Source: Spirosoma terrae (GTDB lineage Bacteria; Bacteroidota; Bacteroidia; Cytophagales; Spirosomataceae). From it: DNA of 64,000 nucleotides. Shown here piece after piece: positions 34,847 to 45,450 of this stretch (position 1 is its first letter; the number at the start of each line of letters is the position of its first letter). Under the pieces are notes generated by a model. It searched no databases. It saw only the letters and a list, made by a program, of their open reading frames with translations, and was not told where the DNA came from. Made by a program: the position numbers and the translations under genes. The DNA lies in NCBI RefSeq assembly GCF_010435915.1, contig NZ_JAAFZH010000004.1, positions 62,001-126,000 on the forward strand, read 5' to 3'.

Positions 34847-35628
34847 TCGTTGAGAAAAGCGGTTAATGGGCTACTCGCTTGTGCGTGGGACGATGGTTGA
34901 GCCAGCCGCGCTTCGTAGGCCAGTCGTCCTGCCTCAACAGCTAGTCGGAAGCCAATTGCCATACGCACCGGATCGCCCGATATGGCTAGTGCCGTATTAA
35001 TCAGTACAGCATCGGCACCCAGTTCCATCGCAGCGGCTGCGTGGGAAGGTGCCCCCAGCCCCGCATCGACAACGACGGGTACCCGACTCTGTTCTATGAT
35101 AATTTCCAGAAAGTCCAGCGTACGTAGCCCTTTGTTCGTACCAATAGGAGCCCCCAGCGGCATGACGGCGGCTACGCCCACATCCTCCAGCCGTTTACAC
35201 AGCACAGGATCAGCATGGACGTACGGTAATACGACAAACCCCAGCTCGACAAGCTCTTCGGCGGCTTCCAGGGTTTCAATCGGGTCGGGCAGTAAGTACT
35301 TTGGATCGGGGTGGATTTCCAGCTTAAGCCAATTCGTTTCCAGTGCTTCGCGAGCCATCTGAGCGGCAAAAACAGCTTCACGAGCCGTTCTGACTCCAGA
35401 CGTATTGGGTAATAACTGAATCCCCGGATGGGCCAGATGAGTGAGCAGATCGTCCTGACGATCAAGCGCATTGATTCGCTTAAGAGCCACGGTAACCAGT
35501 TCCGTTCCCGTGGCTAACAGCGTAGCTTCCATTTGCGCTGACGAGCTAAACTTGCCCGTACCAGTAAATAAACGAGAAGAAAAGGTCCGTCCCGCCAGTA
35601 CGAGTGGCTGCGTTACAGAATCGTTCAT
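34843..35628 (-). CDS. thiG: Thiazole synthase ThiG
   Basis: From ATG at 35628 ([20 protein letters not shown]) the product has 261 residues. Conserved ThiG segments are [20 protein letters not shown] with the Schiff-base-forming lysine region, [44 protein letters not shown] and [20 protein letters not shown], followed by VLINTALA. ThiG joins 1-deoxy-D-xylulose 5-phosphate, dehydroglycine and sulphur from ThiS thiocarboxylate to make the thiazole moiety. A TTG at 35664 could extend it but would overlap thiE and adds nothing conserved. The gene overlaps thiH by four bases at its 3' end and starts 11 bases after the thiE stop. Confidence 0.95.
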   Translation of the reverse strand: MNDSVTQPLVLAGRTFSSRLFTGTGKFSSSAQMEATLLATGTELVTVALKRINALDRQDDLLTHLAHPGIQLLPNTSGVRTAREAVFAAQMAREALETNWLKLEIHPDPKYLLPDPIETLEAAEELVELGFVVLPYVHADPVLCKRLEDVGVAAVMPLGAPIGTNKGLRTLDFLEIIIEQSRVPVVVDAGLGAPSHAAAAMELGADAVLINTALAISGDPVRMAIGFRLAVEAGRLAYEARLAQPSSHAQASSPLTAFLNE

Positions 35629-35639
35629 AAAGAGTGAGG

Positions 35640-36254
35640 TTAATCCTTTGAAAAGTGATGACAAAACAGACGTGCCTGAGCTACAGGATCAGCGGCATTA
35701 CTGATTGCCGACGAGACCGCTACGCCAGACAGCCCCGTTTGACGGAGTGCCGGAATATCGGCCAGCGTAATACCGCCAATACCGATCATCGGTATCGTTA
35801 TTCGTTCCAACCGCAAGGCCTCCAAAATGCGCTGATAACCGGCTAATTCCAGAATAGGGCTTAATTTCTCTTTAGTATTTGTGAACCGGAAAGGCCCCAG
35901 ACCAACGTAGTCCGCACCCTGCAACTGGTGCTTTCGGATATGCTCCAGCGTGTTGGCTGTACCACCAATGATATACGTGGGGCCCATCAATGAGCGAGCC
36001 TCCGCAACAGGCATATCCTCCTGCCCCAGATGAACTCCATCGGCGTTTATGTCGATAGCCAAATGAGGATTATCATTGATAATCAACCGCGCGTTGTAAG
36101 TACGGCAGACGGCCAGGGTGTCCTGCGCCAGGTATTTCCAGTCTTCGTACGGATAATGCTTGACCCGAAGCTGAATCCAGTCGACACCCGCCTGACAGGC
36201 TAGTTGTGCCTGTTCGGGCCGGGTAACGATGTATTGTAACGGACTAATCGTCAT
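35640..36254 (-). CDS. thiE: Thiamine-phosphate synthase ThiE
   Basis: From ATG at 36254 ([20 protein letters not shown]) the product has 204 residues, the usual ThiE length. Diagnostic segments are WIQLRVKHY (the Q-L-R-x-K pyrimidine site), [20 protein letters not shown] followed by [33 protein letters not shown] and [20 protein letters not shown]. It couples hydroxymethylpyrimidine pyrophosphate to thiazole phosphate. A GTG at 36317 would overlap the thiC stop by four bases and could couple translation, but the extra 21 residues are not part of the fold. This intact copy contrasts with the degenerate homologue at 32046-32645. Confidence 0.94.
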   Translation of the reverse strand: MTISPLQYIVTRPEQAQLACQAGVDWIQLRVKHYPYEDWKYLAQDTLAVCRTYNARLIINDNPHLAIDINADGVHLGQEDMPVAEARSLMGPTYIIGGTANTLEHIRKHQLQGADYVGLGPFRFTNTKEKLSPILELAGYQRILEALRLERITIPMIGIGGITLADIPALRQTGLSGVAVSSAISNAADPVAQARLFCHHFSKD

Positions 36255-36313
36255 AGATAAAAGAGAGCCCCCATTTGAGCGATGAATGGTGATAAAAGGC
36301 TGAGCTATTGGGC

Positions 36314-38418
<2,105 letters not shown>

Positions 38419-38511
38419 AAATCGTGCGTTATGGAACAAACGCAACGCCAGGAGCTACCACAGAACCAGAAAATGAATGAAGAAACGGAAGCAAAACCGA
38501 AGTAAGCCAAC

Positions 38512-38600
38512 TAAACCGTCTAAGCGGTTTAATGAGTCACAATTCACAGTACCTTGGAAGCACGTGTCTCTGACTGACTAGTATAAAATGATTAAACCGG
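38512..38600 (-). promoter_or_regulatory. Candidate expression platform of the TPP riboswitch
   Basis: On the minus strand three segments compete: CGGTTTAAT (38599-38591), ATTAAACCG (38533-38525) and CGGTTTA (38518-38512). The middle one can pair with the first over 9 bp or with the third over 7 bp (plus a wobble), but not with both. It follows the aptamer and precedes thiS, as expected for a switch. The 7-bp hairpin lacks a clear U-run, so the output (termination or other) is undecided. Confidence 0.5.
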
Positions 38601-38610
38601 TATTGTTCTC

Positions 38611-38685
38611 GCTTTTCCCTCCGCAGGCATTATCCTGTTCAGGTTCTAAGGGTGGTATCTCAGCCCGTCCGGGCACCCCTAAAGC
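38611..38685 (-). promoter_or_regulatory. TPP riboswitch (THI element)
   Basis: On the minus strand the P1 stem GCTTT/AAAGC (38685-38681 with 38615-38611) closes the aptamer. The conserved cores are AGGGGTGC, GGGCTGAGATACCACCCTTA, GAACCTGAACAGGATAATGC and CTGCGGAGGGA, matching the pyrimidine-sensing CTGAGA and pyrophosphate-sensing GGATAATGCC-type loops of the family. It controls the thiS-thiC-thiE-thiG-thiH-thiF operon. Confidence 0.96.
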
Positions 38686-38739
38686 ATTGCTGTTAGCACG
38701 ACAAAGGTAACTAAATTAAGTTGACAATGACAAGCAACC

Positions 38740-38809
38740 CGTAGCCTGGACGTCCACGTCCGGGTAAGTTTAGTCTTAAATTAACCCGGACGTAGACGTC
38801 CAGGCTACG
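38740..38809. repeat. 26-bp inverted repeat, possible dispersed palindrome
   Basis: Arms 38740-38765 and 38784-38809 match at 25 of 26 positions around an AT-rich 18-base spacer. Each arm contains GGACGTC-type self-complementary segments. It lies between the riboswitch upstream region and the SanA-like gene's terminator, in a gap without genes. Confidence 0.65.
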
Positions 38810-38811
38810 CA

Positions 38812-38853
38812 AAACGAAGAGGCTGCCTGTATTCATGGGCAGCCTCTTCGTTT
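38812..38853 (-). terminator. Intrinsic terminator of the SanA-like gene
   Basis: Arms 38812-38827 and 38838-38853 pair perfectly over 16 bp with a 10-base loop. On the minus strand the stem is followed by TTTTG. It starts 15 bases after the SanA-like stop codon. Confidence 0.85.
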
Positions 38854-38868
38854 CGTTTTACGGTATAA

Positions 38869-39573
38869 CTAGCGATTTTTCTTTCGTTCCCAGTTTCCTT
38901 TTTCGGGTTGTGGACGTAACACATACACATCCAGAAGCGCATACGGACGAGCCAGATATTCCCGAACAAGCGTACGTAGTGAATAGCCATCGGGAACATC
39001 CTGTGCCGCAAATGCAATAGCTTCTATTCCTTCGTGGTTCCCAATGTAAAGTGCGCGGGCATTATGAAAATTCTGCGATATAATCGTGATCTTCTCCTGA
39101 TTGAATACATCCTTACAACGAACTACCGAATCAAACGTCCGATAACCAGCATAATCGAGCGTCATTACCGAAGCCGGAACGCCCAGTTTTACCAGTGCCC
39201 GCTGCATATCAACCGGCTCATTGTAATACTCCGAGTCATTGTTGCCACTTAAAATCAGGTATTTGACCTTACCTTCTTTCCAGAGTCGCGCAGTGGCTTC
39301 CATCCGGTATCGAAAAAACAGATTTTCTTTACCTGATCGCACAAACTTGCTCGTACCCAGCACAAGGCCGACATCGTTGGAAGGCAGTTCGTTAATATCG
39401 AAATAGATCTGATCCCGTGTGTTATAGACTACCCACCAATTAGATAGTAAAATGGACATTGCCCCGACAAACGTAACGACGATGCCCCCTTTGATCAACA
39501 ACTTGACCACACGAATGCCAACAGCCTCATGTGGCGTGTCTTCGCTATAATCGGTGGCCAGTGTTGTGTTCAT
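38869..39573 (-). CDS. SanA/YdcF-family protein (DUF218)
   Basis: The 234-residue protein has one N-terminal membrane helix (about 28-48: IKGGIVVTFVGAMSILLSNW) and a DUF218 domain: VGLVLGTSKF, FRYRMEATARLWKEGKVKYL, LSGNNDSEYYNEPVDMQRAL, TLDYAGYRTFDSVVRCKDVF and IISQNFHNARALYIG. These segments match SanA, an inner-membrane protein tied to vancomycin exclusion at high temperature in enterobacteria, whose reaction is not settled. Its start is 1 base from the stop of the upstream VOC-protein gene, so the two are probably cotranscribed. A terminator follows directly. The cationic tail (EKGNWERKKNR) is unremarkable. Confidence 0.85.
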   Translation of the reverse strand: MNTTLATDYSEDTPHEAVGIRVVKLLIKGGIVVTFVGAMSILLSNWWVVYNTRDQIYFDINELPSNDVGLVLGTSKFVRSGKENLFFRYRMEATARLWKEGKVKYLILSGNNDSEYYNEPVDMQRALVKLGVPASVMTLDYAGYRTFDSVVRCKDVFNQEKITIISQNFHNARALYIGNHEGIEAIAFAAQDVPDGYSLRTLVREYLARPYALLDVYVLRPQPEKGNWERKKNR

Positions 39574-39574
39574 G

Positions 39575-39940
39575 TCACAATTGAAAATGCGGATTCTCGA
39601 TTAATCCAATCACATTACCAAATGGATCTTTGACAGCTGCAGTTTTAATACCATCGCCAACATCCTGAATGTCGGTGTGCGCGGATGCTCCCAAAGAAAG
39701 TAAACGCTGATGCGCTACATTAATATCAGTAACGCCCCAATAGGTTATTGTACTTCCCTCAACTAATTCTGCGTCAGGATCTAATCCCAATTCATAGCCG
39801 CCAATTGAAAAACCGACATAAAAGGGCTCGTCGAAATAAGGCGTTGTATCAAATGCCTTCGTATACCAGTCCTTGGTGGCAGCCAGATCGGGGGCAGCGT
39901 AGATTACGGTCCGTAATCCCAAAAAAGGCTTTGCTTCCAT
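39575..39940 (-). CDS. VOC-family protein (glyoxalase-like)
   Basis: The 121-residue protein shows a single VOC module pair: LRTVIYAAPDLAATKDWYTK (about 9-28), GYELGLDP, and VAHQRLLSLGASAHTDIQDV followed by KDPFGNVIGLIENPHF at the end. The family includes glyoxalases, dioxygenases and antibiotic-binding proteins that bind a metal in a beta-alpha-beta-beta-beta fold; the reaction here is unknown. It starts 54 bases after the end of the topoisomerase gene and ends 1 base before the SanA-like gene begins. The start is ATG at 39940. Confidence 0.85.
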   Translation of the reverse strand: MEAKPFLGLRTVIYAAPDLAATKDWYTKAFDTTPYFDEPFYVGFSIGGYELGLDPDAELVEGSTITYWGVTDINVAHQRLLSLGASAHTDIQDVGDGIKTAAVKDPFGNVIGLIENPHFQL

Positions 39941-39994
39941 GAATCTAACTTATCTGACGAGATCGCGTCTAACCCCGTCAGATTATAAAACGTT

Positions 39995-42730
39995 TTACGA
40001 GAATAAACCTAACTGTACTGATTCTTTTTCTTCGGATACGGTTGCTTCAGTACTGTCGGCATCGGCACTTGCTTTTAATTCGGCCAGTAACGGATTATTA
40101 ACCGGATTAGGATTTGCCAGCTTCGGTGCAAGTAGTTTCACTTCTTTGACCCGGGCAAATGGCAACTTATTTCCTAACGCTTTCCAGCCCCGAACTTCAA
40201 TAAACCCTTCTGGCTCCAATACCATCTTTTCTACGGGGCCCCGATCTTTCACCTGATGTATGATCTCAATACGTGGGTATCGATCTGCCGTCACGGCCAG
40301 GTTTTTAGAGCCTTTGGTATCACCAATAAAGCTAAATTTCTTATCCAGCGAGGTTGTTTCTACTTTAAACCGTTTTACATACCAGGCCTTCTGATTCGCT
40401 TCGTAATAGACTGCTGACAACACCATCTCTGGGTCGAATTTCACCAGTACAGACAGATCGTTTGGTTCGTAGCGGTTCGTCAGATCAAAATTAGTCAACT
40501 CATACTGTCCATCTTTATAAACGGCCAAAATGCTATCTTTTGCATCAAAGTTGCCCAGTAATCGGCCCCGCTCGTCCCGATTTAATCGACCAAGATGCTC
40601 ATCGAACCAAATATCAACGCCACCCAATGTGGACACGCCACCCGTTTTCTGGGTGATTTTACGAACCGGGTATTTAGTCAGAATATTACCCTGCGCCCCC
40701 CGATTTTTAATACCAACCGATGCAAAATCGTAATCAAACTGTTTAATTTTCGCCGACGATTGGGCCGTCAGGTTAATTGTAACCACTTCAGCCTCTCCGT
40801 TATCGTTCGCACTAAAATACGTAATTTTTGATTTCGGATTACCCATCGTCAGATCATATTCACGATCACGCGTAACGCCCGTTACGGGGAAACGCTTTAT
40901 CATAGAAATTCCCGACTTACTATCGAGATAAATCAGGTTATAGATCTTCCGTTCATCGTTCTTTTTAAATACCGATACGTAGATAATGTCTTTCCCGACA
41001 AAAACTTTATCCTGCACTTTCGTAACCAGGCATTTTCCATCGCGCCGGAAAATAATGACATCATCAATATCGGAGCAGTCGCTAACGTATTCGTCTTTCT
41101 TCAGACCATAACCAATAAATCCGCCCTCCCGATCAACATACAGTTTCTGATTGGCGGCTGCCACAACGCTGGCAGCTATATTATTGAAGGCCCGAATTTC
41201 GGTTTTTCGTTCGCGTCCTTTGCCATATTTCTTTTGCAGATCTTTGTAATAGGCAATGGCATAGCGGGTCAGATTCGCCAGATTATCTTCTGTTTCAGCC
41301 AGATCCTGCTCCAGCTTGCGCATCAATTCATCGGCTTTAAATCCGTCGTATTTTGAAATACGCTTAATCTTAATCTCGGTCAAGCGAATCAGGTCGTCCT
41401 GTGTGATGTCCCGATAGAACTGTTTCTTGAAGGGTTTAAGCGCTTTATCGATCGTTGCCAGTACATCCTCAAAGGTTTCGCATTCTTCTATTTTCCGATA
41501 GATCCGGTTTTCAATAAAGATCTTCTCAAGCGAACTGTACAATAATCGCTCCATCAGTTCACTACGTCGGATTTCTAGCTCCCGTTGCAGTAAGTGAACA
41601 GTCTGATGGGTATTTACCCGCAAAATATCCGTAACGCTGACAAAATGCGGTTTATCGCCGATGATAACACAGGCATTCGGAGAGATCGACACTTCACAAT
41701 CCGTAAAGGCGTAAAGCGCATCGATCGTTACGTCGGGCGACACACCAGGTTGCAGGTGTACCAGCACCTCTACGTCTCTGGCTGTATTGTCAACCACCGC
41801 AGCGACATTGCGGCTCGGGGCTTTGATCCGAATCTTACCCAGTTCAGCAGCCTTAACAATTGAATCAATCAGTTGCGACGTAGTAACTCCGAATGGTACA
41901 TCGCGGATCGCCAGGGTTTTCTTGTCAACTTCTTCAATATGCGCCCGAACACGTACCTTGCCTCCCCGATGGCCATCATTATAATTGCTGACATCGATTA
42001 ACCCACCCGTCTGAAAATCGGGAAACAGGGAAACAGGCTTATCCTTCAGAATCTGAATCGACGCTTCGATCAGTTCATTGAAGTTGTGCGGCAGAATTTT
42101 TGTGGATAGCCCAACGGCGATACCTTCTACGCCCTGAGCCAGCAGCAGCGGAAACTTGACCGGCAACGTAACGGGTTCACGCTTGCGCCCATCATACGAC
42201 AGTTGCCATTCGGTAGTTTTATCGTTATAGATAGCATCGAGCGCAAACTTCGATAAGCGAACTTCGATATAACGGGGAGCTGCCGCTCCATCGCCAGTAC
42301 GTACATCACCCCAGCTACCCTGTGTATCGAACAATAATTCTTTTTGGCCAATATTGACCAGTGCTTCGCCAATCGACGCGTCACCGTGTGGGTGAAACTG
42401 CATCGTTTGCCCGATCACGTTAGCTACTTTGTTGAATCGACCATCATCCATCTCCTTCAGCGCGTGAAGGATACGTCGCTGTACCGGTTTCAGGCCATCT
42501 TCAACGGCAGGTACGGCACGCTCCAGGATAACATATGATGCGTAATCAAGAAAATAATTTTCATAAAGCCCCGAAACCACGGTTTGATCGTGCAGAAGCT
42601 CGTTATTGGTGTCATTGGGTTGTCCATCCGGTCCAATAGCGTCGGTCGATTCGGCACCATCGGCAGAAAACTCTGCATGAGGCATTGACTGATCGTCGTC
42701 TATCGGTTCCTGATTTTCTTCGTTCATCAT
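39995..42730 (-). CDS. parC: DNA topoisomerase IV subunit A (GyrA/ParC family)
   Basis: The 911-residue protein has an acidic N-terminal extension of about 45 residues, then the type IIA breakage domain: YASYVILERAVPAVEDGLKP, QRRILHALKEMDDGR, QFHPHGDASIGEALV, and the catalytic Tyr154 in APRYIEVRLS. The tower and coiled-coil regions follow, and a C-terminal beta-propeller-like region from about 530. The A-P-R-Y context and the absence of a Q-R/K-R-G-G-K-G GyrA box in the tail fit ParC more than GyrA; the paralogue would be elsewhere. It breaks and rejoins both DNA strands to decatenate chromosomes with ParE, which is not in the window. The start may be the ATG at 42730 or the next codon. Confidence 0.88.
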   Translation of the reverse strand: MMNEENQEPIDDDQSMPHAEFSADGAESTDAIGPDGQPNDTNNELLHDQTVVSGLYENYFLDYASYVILERAVPAVEDGLKPVQRRILHALKEMDDGRFNKVANVIGQTMQFHPHGDASIGEALVNIGQKELLFDTQGSWGDVRTGDGAAAPRYIEVRLSKFALDAIYNDKTTEWQLSYDGRKREPVTLPVKFPLLLAQGVEGIAVGLSTKILPHNFNELIEASIQILKDKPVSLFPDFQTGGLIDVSNYNDGHRGGKVRVRAHIEEVDKKTLAIRDVPFGVTTSQLIDSIVKAAELGKIRIKAPSRNVAAVVDNTARDVEVLVHLQPGVSPDVTIDALYAFTDCEVSISPNACVIIGDKPHFVSVTDILRVNTHQTVHLLQRELEIRRSELMERLLYSSLEKIFIENRIYRKIEECETFEDVLATIDKALKPFKKQFYRDITQDDLIRLTEIKIKRISKYDGFKADELMRKLEQDLAETEDNLANLTRYAIAYYKDLQKKYGKGRERKTEIRAFNNIAASVVAAANQKLYVDREGGFIGYGLKKDEYVSDCSDIDDVIIFRRDGKCLVTKVQDKVFVGKDIIYVSVFKKNDERKIYNLIYLDSKSGISMIKRFPVTGVTRDREYDLTMGNPKSKITYFSANDNGEAEVVTINLTAQSSAKIKQFDYDFASVGIKNRGAQGNILTKYPVRKITQKTGGVSTLGGVDIWFDEHLGRLNRDERGRLLGNFDAKDSILAVYKDGQYELTNFDLTNRYEPNDLSVLVKFDPEMVLSAVYYEANQKAWYVKRFKVETTSLDKKFSFIGDTKGSKNLAVTADRYPRIEIIHQVKDRGPVEKMVLEPEGFIEVRGWKALGNKLPFARVKEVKLLAPKLANPNPVNNPLLAELKASADADSTEATVSEEKESVQLGLFS

Positions 42731-42887
42731 GAATTGTTATAGGTACTTTTTCCGTGGATTATTCAGGCGGGAGAGCCAAAGCCAAAACGCGGATTCGACT
42801 CCTTAAATATACAAAAAAAAGTTGAAAAATCAGGCTTTTCGGCCTAAAAACCGACAAATCCTACTCAATCGACTTTTACCTTTTTGA

Positions 42888-43820
42888 TTAATACCCCCGC
42901 CCCAATTCCACCTCATTTTCCAATGGCTCACCAGCCTGAAGATGGTTAAAGTTAGTAACAAACAGAACCACTTTTCCCGCATCTTCGTCGGGCTGTCCAC
43001 CACCCGTGTGCTGCGTCAGTAATACGTTCGGCAATGTCCATAGTGGGCTATCGGTTGGCAATGGTTCTGTGGCCGTTACGTCCAGTACTGCGCCACCGAG
43101 CCGACCTTCCTGCAATGCCCGAATCAGCGCCGGTTCGTCGGTTGTACTACCCCGGCCAACGTTCGCATACACACTGCCGGGTTTCATGGCAGCCAGCAAT
43201 TCCGCCGAATAAAACCCTTTGGCGGTGCCAGGCAGACAGTTGACCACAATGTCGGTCTGGGGCAAAACGGCTTTCAATTCATCAGCCGAATGCAGTTCGG
43301 CGTTAGGATCAGTACGGGCGAGCATTTTTATCCGACAGTCGAACCCAGTCATCATCTGACGTACCGCCTGGCCGATGGTTCCCGTTCCCAGAATAACAAC
43401 CTCTTTGTTACGTAACAGCCCCATTCGCCCACGGATAGGAGCTCCTACCCATTCCGGGCGATTTTGTAATGTCACTAACTCAGGAATACGGCGGTAAAGG
43501 GCCAGAATGCCAGCCAGCATGGTTTCGGCGCAGGGCCAGGCAAAATAATCGCCCATATTTGCGATTCGGCCTGCGACGCGGGCGTTGCGATACCCATCAA
43601 AACCAGCCGAATCCAACTGCCAGAATTTTAGATTGGGTAACTCTTGTTCAAACCAGGCAGCAGGTGGATTCCCTAACACCATGTCGGCCGACCGAAAAGC
43701 CGACTCCTGTTCGTCCTGGGGCAAATCGCGCCGAAACGAAATAGATGTATCGGCAGGGAGCTGTTGCTGAAGCGCAGCCTTGAGCGTGTCGTTGAGTGCT
43801 GTATAAACAAATAGTTGCAT
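42888..43820 (-). CDS. D-isomer-specific 2-hydroxyacid dehydrogenase family protein
   Basis: The 310-residue protein has the NAD(P)-binding motif VVILGTGTIGQAVRQMM (about 145-161) with the second-strand residue near LARTD, VVNCLPGTAKGF, VYANVGRGSTTDEPALIRAL (catalytic Arg), VLDVTATEPLPTDSP (catalytic Glu) and VLLTQHTGG (catalytic His). Such enzymes reduce or oxidise 2-hydroxy/2-keto acids such as glyoxylate, hydroxypyruvate or D-lactate. The N-terminal substrate part (about 1-95) is divergent. It is 157 bases downstream of the topoisomerase gene and is followed by an inverted repeat. Substrate cannot be told. Confidence 0.87.
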   Translation of the reverse strand: MQLFVYTALNDTLKAALQQQLPADTSISFRRDLPQDEQESAFRSADMVLGNPPAAWFEQELPNLKFWQLDSAGFDGYRNARVAGRIANMGDYFAWPCAETMLAGILALYRRIPELVTLQNRPEWVGAPIRGRMGLLRNKEVVILGTGTIGQAVRQMMTGFDCRIKMLARTDPNAELHSADELKAVLPQTDIVVNCLPGTAKGFYSAELLAAMKPGSVYANVGRGSTTDEPALIRALQEGRLGGAVLDVTATEPLPTDSPLWTLPNVLLTQHTGGGQPDEDAGKVVLFVTNFNHLQAGEPLENEVELGRGY

Positions 43821-43884
43821 ACTAAATTTACGTAATTCGGGGCGTTTTGGTTGCGTGGATGTGCTTTTCGGCAGGATTTACAAG

Positions 43885-43993
43885 TTTTTTGACAGGATTT
43901 ACAGGATCAACAGGATGGCATTTATTTAACAATCTGATGAACGCATGCGATTAAAGATCGTATCCTGTTAATCATGTAAATCCTGTCAAAAAA
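43885..43993. repeat. 32-bp inverted repeat of GACAGGATTTACAGGAT type
   Basis: Arms 43885-43916 and 43962-43993 match at 30 of 32 positions around a 45-base spacer. Each arm contains the GACAGGATTTACAGGAT word and a T-run, so the whole could form a long stem with the right arm ending just before the stop of the esterase gene. I recall similar words as dispersed repeats in several phyla; recurrence here was not tested. Confidence 0.7.
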
Positions 43994-43996
43994 CCC

Positions 43997-45286
43997 TTAC
44001 TTGTTCCCTTTTAACTGAGCCAGCAACCAGTTTGTCATTTTTTCGGTTTGTTCAGGGAAAGTCCAGTGGCCGGTTTGACGGTACAAATCCAACTCTTTCG
44101 TTCCTGGTATTACGTTGTAAGCTGCATACATCGAGGTTGGTGGGCAGGTTTCATCATTAAAACCCCACGAATAACGACCCGGCACTTTTACCAGTCGGGC
44201 AAAGTTCACTACGTCATAATAACCCGTTGTTTTGATTCGGTCGGGTTTGTTGTTGTAAGCCAGGTTATCGCCGGCAAACAAATGCGGCCAGCCACCAGCG
44301 CGATTGTGCAGGTACCCCGTTACGTCACTCAGCGCCGGATAATAGGCCGCCAGCCACTTGATGCGGGAATCCAGTCCAGCCGTAACGATCGATAAGGCGC
44401 CCCCCTGGCTGCCCCCCGTTACGGCCAGATTCTGCCCATCGTACTGAGGCATCCCTACCAGAAAATCAACGGCACGAACACAACCCAGATACACCCGTTT
44501 GTAATAATACCGGTCGCGGTCGTCCAGGTTGGTGGCCGGATAGCCATTCAGCGGGCCACGCGCCAGATCCATATAAACACCAGGGTCCATCGTCACCGGA
44601 ACACCATGAATACCAACTTCCAGGGTTATAAAGCCCTTTTCGGCTTCGTTAATCATACCATTATAGGGCCGAACACCAGCGCCCGGCACCCGCAAAATGG
44701 CCGGATATTTCCCTTCCTTTTTGGGTACACACAGAATTCCGTAAAAACGAGAACCGTTGATATTCTGCAGATTCAGATGGTACACATTCGTTAACTCCGT
44801 ACAACGCTCGGGCAGTAACGTCATTCGCGCGTCCATCGGTATTTTGGCCAGATCAGCTTTTGCCTTGTCCCAGAACGCCTGAAAATCGGCCGGATTTTCG
44901 ACTGTTGGCTTAATGGTTTCGGGCGCAAAACCGGCCGTTGTTAACCCCCGATATTCTTTTCCATCTACATCAACAGTGGCAATACAGCGCAAAAAACCGG
45001 CCGTTTTCATACTTCCTGCATCCAGCGCCAACGTACCGTCTTTCAACGTAACAGTCTCTTTTTTGGTAGGCTCCATTTTCTCCGGGCCTACTTCATACCT
45101 AAGTTTTGCTCCCTTGAGCAGTACATTGTCGCGATAGACGGAGATCGTAAATTTTACCGGTTCGCCGATTTTATAGAGCCAGTCAGCATGGTCGGGTGTA
45201 ACAATGACGGTGACCAGGCGCTCAGAAGGCTGAGCCAGCAGATTCAGGCTGCAAAAAAGCCAGAAAACAACAATAAGACGTTTCAT
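43997..45286 (-). CDS. Acetylxylan esterase-like alpha/beta hydrolase (AXE1 family), exported
   Basis: From ATG at 45286 (MKRLIVVFWLFCSLNLLAQP) the product has 429 residues with a signal peptide. An N-terminal beta domain (about 25-130) precedes an AXE1-type hydrolase: NPADFQAFWDKAKADL, GVRPYNGMINEAEKGFITLE, RAVDFLVGMPQYDGQNLAVT and the nucleophile elbow GGSQGGALS, then FNDETCPPTSMY (Asp) and a histidine in QTGHWT, giving a complete Ser-Asp-His set. The family removes acetyl groups from xylan or cephalosporin-type substrates. A longer start at 45340 would put 18 residues before the signal peptide and is unlikely. Together with the GH5-like and SusCD genes nearby it hints at plant-glycan use, but the genes are on different strands. 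Confidence 0.87.
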   Translation of the reverse strand: MKRLIVVFWLFCSLNLLAQPSERLVTVIVTPDHADWLYKIGEPVKFTISVYRDNVLLKGAKLRYEVGPEKMEPTKKETVTLKDGTLALDAGSMKTAGFLRCIATVDVDGKEYRGLTTAGFAPETIKPTVENPADFQAFWDKAKADLAKIPMDARMTLLPERCTELTNVYHLNLQNINGSRFYGILCVPKKEGKYPAILRVPGAGVRPYNGMINEAEKGFITLEVGIHGVPVTMDPGVYMDLARGPLNGYPATNLDDRDRYYYKRVYLGCVRAVDFLVGMPQYDGQNLAVTGGSQGGALSIVTAGLDSRIKWLAAYYPALSDVTGYLHNRAGGWPHLFAGDNLAYNNKPDRIKTTGYYDVVNFARLVKVPGRYSWGFNDETCPPTSMYAAYNVIPGTKELDLYRQTGHWTFPEQTEKMTNWLLAQLKGNK

Positions 45287-45382
45287 GAATGAGGGTAAAG
45301 TTTTATGCGTAGAAGGTGATTCATATTTTAGCCTACTCATTATTCAGCTTTTCTGACGGCATCTTCGCTACGTATGTCAAAG

Positions 45383-45433
45383 AAAACGCTACGTAGCAGA
45401 CCATTGCCAGCCGGTAAGTCTGTTACGTAGCGT
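45383..45433 (-). terminator. Intrinsic terminator after the DUF4105/Lnb-domain gene
   Basis: Arms 45386-45401 and 45418-45433 pair at 15 of 16 positions with a 16-base loop. On the minus strand the stem is followed by TTTTC, 18 bases after the stop codon. The stem contains the TACGTA word twice. Confidence 0.8.
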
Positions 45434-45450
45434 CTTGACCAATCAAGTTG

